A program made the position numbers and the translations under genes. Source: an uncultured Thiotrichaceae bacterium (GTDB lineage Bacteria > Pseudomonadota > Gammaproteobacteria > Thiotrichales > Thiotrichaceae). Taken from it: a stretch of DNA of 11,056 nt. A model generated the notes under the pieces. The model searched no databases, had not been told where the DNA came from, and was given only the letters and a program-made list of their open reading frames with translations. Shown piece after piece: positions 8,801 through 11,056 of this stretch. The DNA is taken from NCBI GenBank assembly GCA_938038645.1, contig CALHTA010000308.1:1-11056 (forward strand). Direction: 5' to 3'. Each line of letters opens with the position of its first letter. Position 1 is the stretch's first letter.

Positions 8801-10903
8801 CCAACTACCGTTGCTGGCGCGACTGTTGACGCTAAAGGCTGTGAGATTGATAGTGACAAGGACGGCGTGAAAGATAGCGCAGATCAATGCCCTACTTCTC
8901 CTGCAGGCGTATTTGTTAACCGTAAAGGTTGCGAAGTTGACACCGATAAAGATGGTGTCGTCAATAGCCAAGATAGCTGCCCAGAAACTCTAGCCAACCG
9001 TAAGGTAGATGCTAAAGGTTGTGAGATTGATTCTGACAAAGACGGCGTTGTAGATAGTGCGGATCAGTGCCCTGCTTCTCCTGAAGGTGTATTTGTTAAC
9101 CGTAAAGGTTGTGAAGTTGACACCGATAAAGATGGTGTTGTTAATAGCCAAGATAGCTGCCCAGAAACTCTAGCCAACCTTAAGGTAGATGCTAAGGGTT
9201 GTGAGATTGATTCTGACAAAGACGGCGTTGCAGATAGCAAAGATCAATGCCCTGCTTCTCCTGAAGGTGCGGTGGTTAGTGCATTGGGTTGTCAGCTAGA
9301 TGACGATGCAGACAAAGTTGTTAACGCATTGGATAAATGCCCAACTACGGTAGCTGGTGCAGAAGTTGACGCTAACGGCTGTGAACTAGATGACGATAAA
9401 GATCTCGTTGTAAACAGCAGTGATGCTTGCCCTGAAACAGCAGCTGGCGCATCTGTTGACGCTAAAGGCTGTGAAGGTGACGGCGATAAAGACTTCATTC
9501 TTGATAGTAGAGATGAATGTCCTAAGACTTCACCGGGCGCAACAGTTGACTCTAAAGGGTGTGAAATTGACACTGATAAAGATGGTGTTGTTGATAGCCT
9601 AGATGACTGCCCTGAATCCGCTCCAGGTGCCAAGGTAGACGCTGAAGGTTGTGAAGGCGATACTGATGGTGACTTGATCATTGATAGTCGTGATGAATGT
9701 CCTAATACGGTTGCAGGCGCTTCTGTAAACTACAAAGGCTGTGAAGGGGATGCTGACAAAGACGGTGTTCTTGATAGCGCAGACCAGTGCCCTGCTTCTC
9801 CAGAAGGTGTGTTTGTTAATGCTAAAGGCTGTGAAGTTGACACTGATAAAGACGGAGTAGTAAACAGCAAAGATAGCTGCCCTGAAACATTAGCGGGTAT
9901 CACTGTTGATGCAACAGGTTGTGAAATCGACAGCGATAAAGATGGCGTTGTAGACAGCAAAGATAGCTGCCCAACTTCTCCTGCTGGTGTATTCGTTAAC
10001 GGAAAAGGCTGTGAAGTTGATACCGATAACGATGGTGTTGTAAACAGCAAAGACAGCTGCCTAGACACACTAGCGGGTATCACCGTTGATGCAACAGGCT
10101 GTGAAGTAGACAGCGACAAAGACGGCGTTGTAGACAGTAAAGACAGTTGCCCAACTTCTCCTGCTGGCGTATTCGTTAATGCTAAAGGTTGTGAAGTTGA
10201 CACTGACAACGATGGTGTTGTGAACAGCAAAGACAGCTGCCTAGACACTCGTGCCGGTATCACTGTTGATGCAACAGGCTGTGAGATTGATAGTGACAAA
10301 GATGGCGTGAAAGATAGCCTTGATCAATGTCCGAGCACTGCCGCAGGCGCTGCTGTATACAGCACGGGTTGTGAGTTTGATACTGATAACGACGGTGTTG
10401 TTGATCGCTTAGATCAGTGCCCAACAACTGCTGAAGGTCGCAATGTTGACGTTAAAGGCTGTGCGATACCTGATGCTGATGCAGATGGTGTTCAGGACAA
10501 GAACGATGCTTGCCCAGGCACTGCTAACGGCGCATCAGTCAATCAGTTAGGTTGTTCAGAAGCTCAGAACATCTCACTTGAAGGTGTTAACTTCAGAACA
10601 GGCTCTTCACAGCTACTGGCAAGTTCATTACCAATTCTTGATGAAGCAGCTCGTAAGTTGAACCGCTTCCCAAGCCTGCGTGTTGAAGTAGGTGGTCACA
10701 CGGATAGTGACGGTAGACAGTCTAGCAACCAGCGCTTGTCACAAAGCCGTGCTGATGCTGTACGCCGTTACTTGATTAGCAAGAATGTTCGTGCGGCGAA
10801 CCTGACGGCTAAAGGCTATGGAGAGACTTCACCGATAGCAACGAATGCTACTGCTGCCGGTAAAGCTCAAAATCGTCGAGTTGAGTTAAAGATCCTGCGA
10901 TAA
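5816..10903 (+). CDS. Giant secreted OmpA-family protein with 44 thrombospondin type 3 repeats
   Basis: A 1695-residue exported protein. Residues 1-23 are a signal peptide with likely cleavage after AFA. Residues 35-118 are Pro-rich with one Cys (GKCHPMMG). Residues 120-260 are helical and coiled-coil-like, with a 41-residue segment in two copies. Residues 262-1582 are 44 consecutive 30-residue TSP3 repeats. In every repeat Asp at positions 1, 3, 5 and 12, Cys at 14 and Gly-Cys at 27-28 are kept; this is the calcium-binding, disulfide-bonded TSP3 pattern. Residues 1586-1695 are an OmpA C-type domain with VNFRTGSSQLL, VGGHTDSDG, RLSQSRADAVRRYL and NRRVELKIL. It keeps the Asp and Arg that bind diaminopimelate, so it should anchor to peptidoglycan. 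No beta-barrel is visible, unlike OprF, where a TSP3-like region links barrel and OmpA domain. The ATG at 5816 has GGAG 11 bases upstream, a rather long spacing, but places the signal peptide at residue 1. A structural, calcium-dependent role in periplasm or surface is inferred. Confidence 0.93.
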   Translation: MRSTIRPLIFASLLMYTGLPAFADQVNTTEADLITQATELTHSSPEIPTMVIPVPSFMNGKCHPMMGKDGHFYSPDLPVVPEELSHIPPGSLPSFDPATLMSMPPAPFYIVDIPLPEPEVDMEQVNALNAQLDELKAQCAQTSAADKERIAELEKQLADLDTLANKLADRLSAQTKGLEDKLNNLNGGMAQQFAQIKPADNAELISELGDRLSSQNQGIEDKLNSFNGGIAQQFAQIKPADNSQLIAANEKLQLALAAATADTDVDGVVNPSDRCPDTAPGIIVDRQGCDLDTDGDGVIEMFDRCPSTASGTKVSANGCEVDSDFDSVVDSNDNCPATVYGAAVDPLGCEIDTDKDGVADRMDRCPVTPAGLAVNALGCQTDADKDGVLDGADQCPDTALGMIVNAIGCELDADSDSVMDSKDQCPETALGAKITADGCEIDTDGDKVVDSQDKCPATAEGIVVNVMGCEVDTDNDGVKDSKDQCPASPEGAVVSPLGCQLDDDSDGVVNAADACPTTAADAEVDARGCELDDDKDFVVNSKDACPETAEGASVDAKGCEGDGDKDFILDSRDECPTTVAGASVDSKGCEVDTDNDGVKDSADNCPASPAGVTVDAMGCEVDSDKDGVVDSKDSCLNTAAGIKVNGLGCELDDDKDAILNSVDACPSSPEGVTVDAKGCEIDSDMDGVVNSNDQCPTTVEGAKVSVLGCEIDTDQDGVKDSADQCPASPEGAIVNAVGCQLDDDADKVVNASDACPTTAPGAEVDARGCELDDDKDFVVNSKDACPETVEGASVDAKGCEGDGDKDFILDSRDECPTTPAGATVDSKGCEIDSDKDGVKDSKDQCPASPEGAVVSALGCQLDDDSDTVVNAADACPTTAAGAEIDARGCELDDDKDFVVNSKDACPETAEGASVDAKGCEGDGDKDFILDSRDECPTTVAGASVDSKGCELDSDADGVKDSKDQCPASPEGAVVSALGCQLDDDADKVVNASDACPTTVAGATVDAKGCEIDSDKDGVKDSADQCPTSPAGVFVNRKGCEVDTDKDGVVNSQDSCPETLANRKVDAKGCEIDSDKDGVVDSADQCPASPEGVFVNRKGCEVDTDKDGVVNSQDSCPETLANLKVDAKGCEIDSDKDGVADSKDQCPASPEGAVVSALGCQLDDDADKVVNALDKCPTTVAGAEVDANGCELDDDKDLVVNSSDACPETAAGASVDAKGCEGDGDKDFILDSRDECPKTSPGATVDSKGCEIDTDKDGVVDSLDDCPESAPGAKVDAEGCEGDTDGDLIIDSRDECPNTVAGASVNYKGCEGDADKDGVLDSADQCPASPEGVFVNAKGCEVDTDKDGVVNSKDSCPETLAGITVDATGCEIDSDKDGVVDSKDSCPTSPAGVFVNGKGCEVDTDNDGVVNSKDSCLDTLAGITVDATGCEVDSDKDGVVDSKDSCPTSPAGVFVNAKGCEVDTDNDGVVNSKDSCLDTRAGITVDATGCEIDSDKDGVKDSLDQCPSTAAGAAVYSTGCEFDTDNDGVVDRLDQCPTTAEGRNVDVKGCAIPDADADGVQDKNDACPGTANGASVNQLGCSEAQNISLEGVNFRTGSSQLLASSLPILDEAARKLNRFPSLRVEVGGHTDSDGRQSSNQRLSQSRADAVRRYLISKNVRAANLTAKGYGETSPIATNATAAGKAQNRRVELKILR
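6317..6562 (+). repeat. Tandem duplication of a 41-residue coiled-coil segment
   Basis: Two adjacent 123-bp units (6317-6439 and 6440-6562) encode residues 168-208 and 209-249. Both read DRLS-Q--G-EDKLN, then NGG-AQQFAQIKPADN, with mostly conservative differences. The segment is helical with an amphipathic pattern broken at Asn-Gly-Gly and Pro, and it links the Pro-rich N-terminus to the TSP3 array. Confidence 0.9.
7229..9568 (+). repeat. 360-bp higher-order units (four TSP3 repeats each) inside the array
   Basis: A fixed order of four repeat types, recognisable by the endings PLGCQL or ALGCQL, ARGCEL, AKGCEG and SKGCE, occurs at repeats 8-11 (7229-7588), 16-19 (7949-8308), 20-23 (8309-8668) and 30-33 (9209-9568). 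Repeats 24-25 (8669-8848) are the first half of a further copy. Copies differ mainly at synonymous positions and a few residues, so they look like segmental duplications by unequal crossing-over. Confidence 0.88.
8849..10288 (+). repeat. 180-bp higher-order units (two TSP3 repeats each)
   Basis: A second pairing, a repeat with SP-GVFVN followed by one with NS-DSC and a TL- or TR-containing loop, occurs at repeats 26-27 (8849-9028), 28-29 (9029-9208), 36-37 (9749-9928), 38-39 (9929-10108) and 40-41 (10109-10288). The pairs at 8849 and 9029 are nearly identical at DNA level, including the unusual LANRK or LANLK loop, and those at 9929 and 10109 are also very close. A 360-bp unit (repeats 30-33) and two diverged repeats (34-35) separate the two groups. 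Confidence 0.85.
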
Positions 10904-10924
10904 ATAATCGCTAACCCAAAGACA

Positions 10925-10955
10925 GCCTCTCCCTAACGGGGGAGGCTTCTTTATT
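10925..10955 (+). terminator. Intrinsic terminator after the TSP3/OmpA gene
   Basis: GCCTCTCCC (10925-10933) pairs with GGGGGAGGC (10938-10946) over a TAAC loop, with one G-U pair. A T-rich tract TTCTTTATTT follows. It begins 21 bases after the stop of the giant gene and before rsmA, so it should end the two-gene unit. Confidence 0.9.
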
Positions 10956-10970
10956 TGTGCAATACGAAAT

Positions 10971-11056
10971 ATGGCAATACATCACGCAAAAAAACGTTTT
11001 GGACAACATTTCCTTAACGATGCAAACATCATTGATTTGCTAATTTCTCACATCCA
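10971..11056 (+). CDS. rsmA: 16S rRNA dimethyladenosine transferase RsmA (KsgA), N-terminal fragment
   Basis: The frame begins at ATG 10971 and runs off the right edge after 28 complete codons. The product starts MAIHHAKKRFGQHFLNDANI and continues IDLLISHI, which matches the RsmA/KsgA N-terminus (in E. coli ARKRFGQNFLND followed by a hydrophobic helix). The enzyme dimethylates two adjacent adenosines near the 3' end of 16S rRNA using S-adenosylmethionine, late in small-subunit assembly. The SAM-binding motif lies outside the window. No strong ribosome-binding site is visible before this ATG. It follows the terminator of the preceding gene, so it probably has its own promoter or depends on read-through. 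Confidence 0.93.
   Translation, partial: MAIHHAKKRFGQHFLNDANIIDLLISHI

Larger units (their letters stand above)
6599..10561 (+). repeat. Array of 44 TSP3 repeats, 90-bp period
   Basis: Repeat n starts at 6599 + 90(n-1) for repeats 1 to 43. Repeat 43 (10379-10471) is one codon longer, and repeat 44 is 10472-10561. The unit begins DxDxDGVxDSxDxCP and ends VDxxGCE. No frameshift or partial unit interrupts it. Exceptions to the consensus: the Pro after the first Cys is Leu in repeats 13, 39 and 41; the Gly at position 20 is lost in repeats 9, 27 and 29; and position 6 is not Gly in 17 of the 44 units. Confidence 0.96.

Noticed and set aside
7084..10299. Several long minus-strand open frames rich in Ser, Pro and Thr across the TSP3 array (for example 7084-7884 and 9730-10299)
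   Set aside because: They are antisense shadows of the 90-bp repeats: GAT/GAC, AAA and GGT codons give no stops in that frame. They have no ribosome-binding sites and only mirror the repeat pattern.
6599..10561. CRISPR array or non-coding satellite repeat
   Set aside because: The 90-bp units are in frame with one uninterrupted coding sequence, vary mostly at silent sites and encode a known protein repeat. There are no short identical repeats with unique spacers.
1..11056. Insertion sequence, prophage or integrative element
   Set aside because: No transposase, integrase, tRNA or terminal inverted repeats were found, and the edges are chromosomal housekeeping genes.

Overview
The window looks like a piece of a gammaproteobacterial chromosome of moderate GC content. 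The Pgi is close to the E. coli type, the last gene is the start of rsmA/ksgA, and a YdjM-family membrane protein sits at the left edge. Two large OmpA-family envelope proteins dominate the rest. The genus cannot be named from the sequence alone.

Left to right: positions 1-144 hold the end of an unidentified membrane protein with a basic tail. Its last codons overlap the start of a YdjM/DUF457-type inner-membrane protein (137-865, +). Convergent to it is pgi, glucose-6-phosphate isomerase (903-2576, -), complete with its catalytic residues. Upstream of pgi lie a possible promoter and a clear intrinsic terminator. That terminator ends a 757-residue secreted OmpA-family protein (2758-5031, -) of unusual architecture: a beta-rich N-terminus, tandem basic/tyrosine hexapeptides, an OmpA C-type domain in the middle, heptapeptide repeats, then two Ig/cadherin-like domains. 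About 340 bp without a convincing gene separates it from a divergent two-gene unit. This unit is a small four-helix membrane protein (5371-5778, +) and, 37 bp later, a 1695-residue secreted protein (5816-10903, +). The large protein has a signal peptide, a Pro-rich segment, a duplicated coiled coil, 44 consecutive 30-residue thrombospondin type 3 (TSP3) calcium-binding repeats, and a C-terminal peptidoglycan-binding OmpA domain. A terminator follows, then the first 28 codons of rsmA run off the right edge.

The most notable content is the 5056-5031 divergent envelope locus as a whole: two peptidoglycan-associating secreted proteins, transcribed away from each other, each built largely of repeats. 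The TSP3 array is about 4 kb long, keeps a 90-bp register with only one 3-bp insertion, and shows nested higher-order duplications of 360 bp and 180 bp. A structural or calcium-dependent envelope/surface role is inferred. No catalytic function is visible in either large protein. pgi, the YdjM-like gene and rsmA appear to be ordinary flanking genes.
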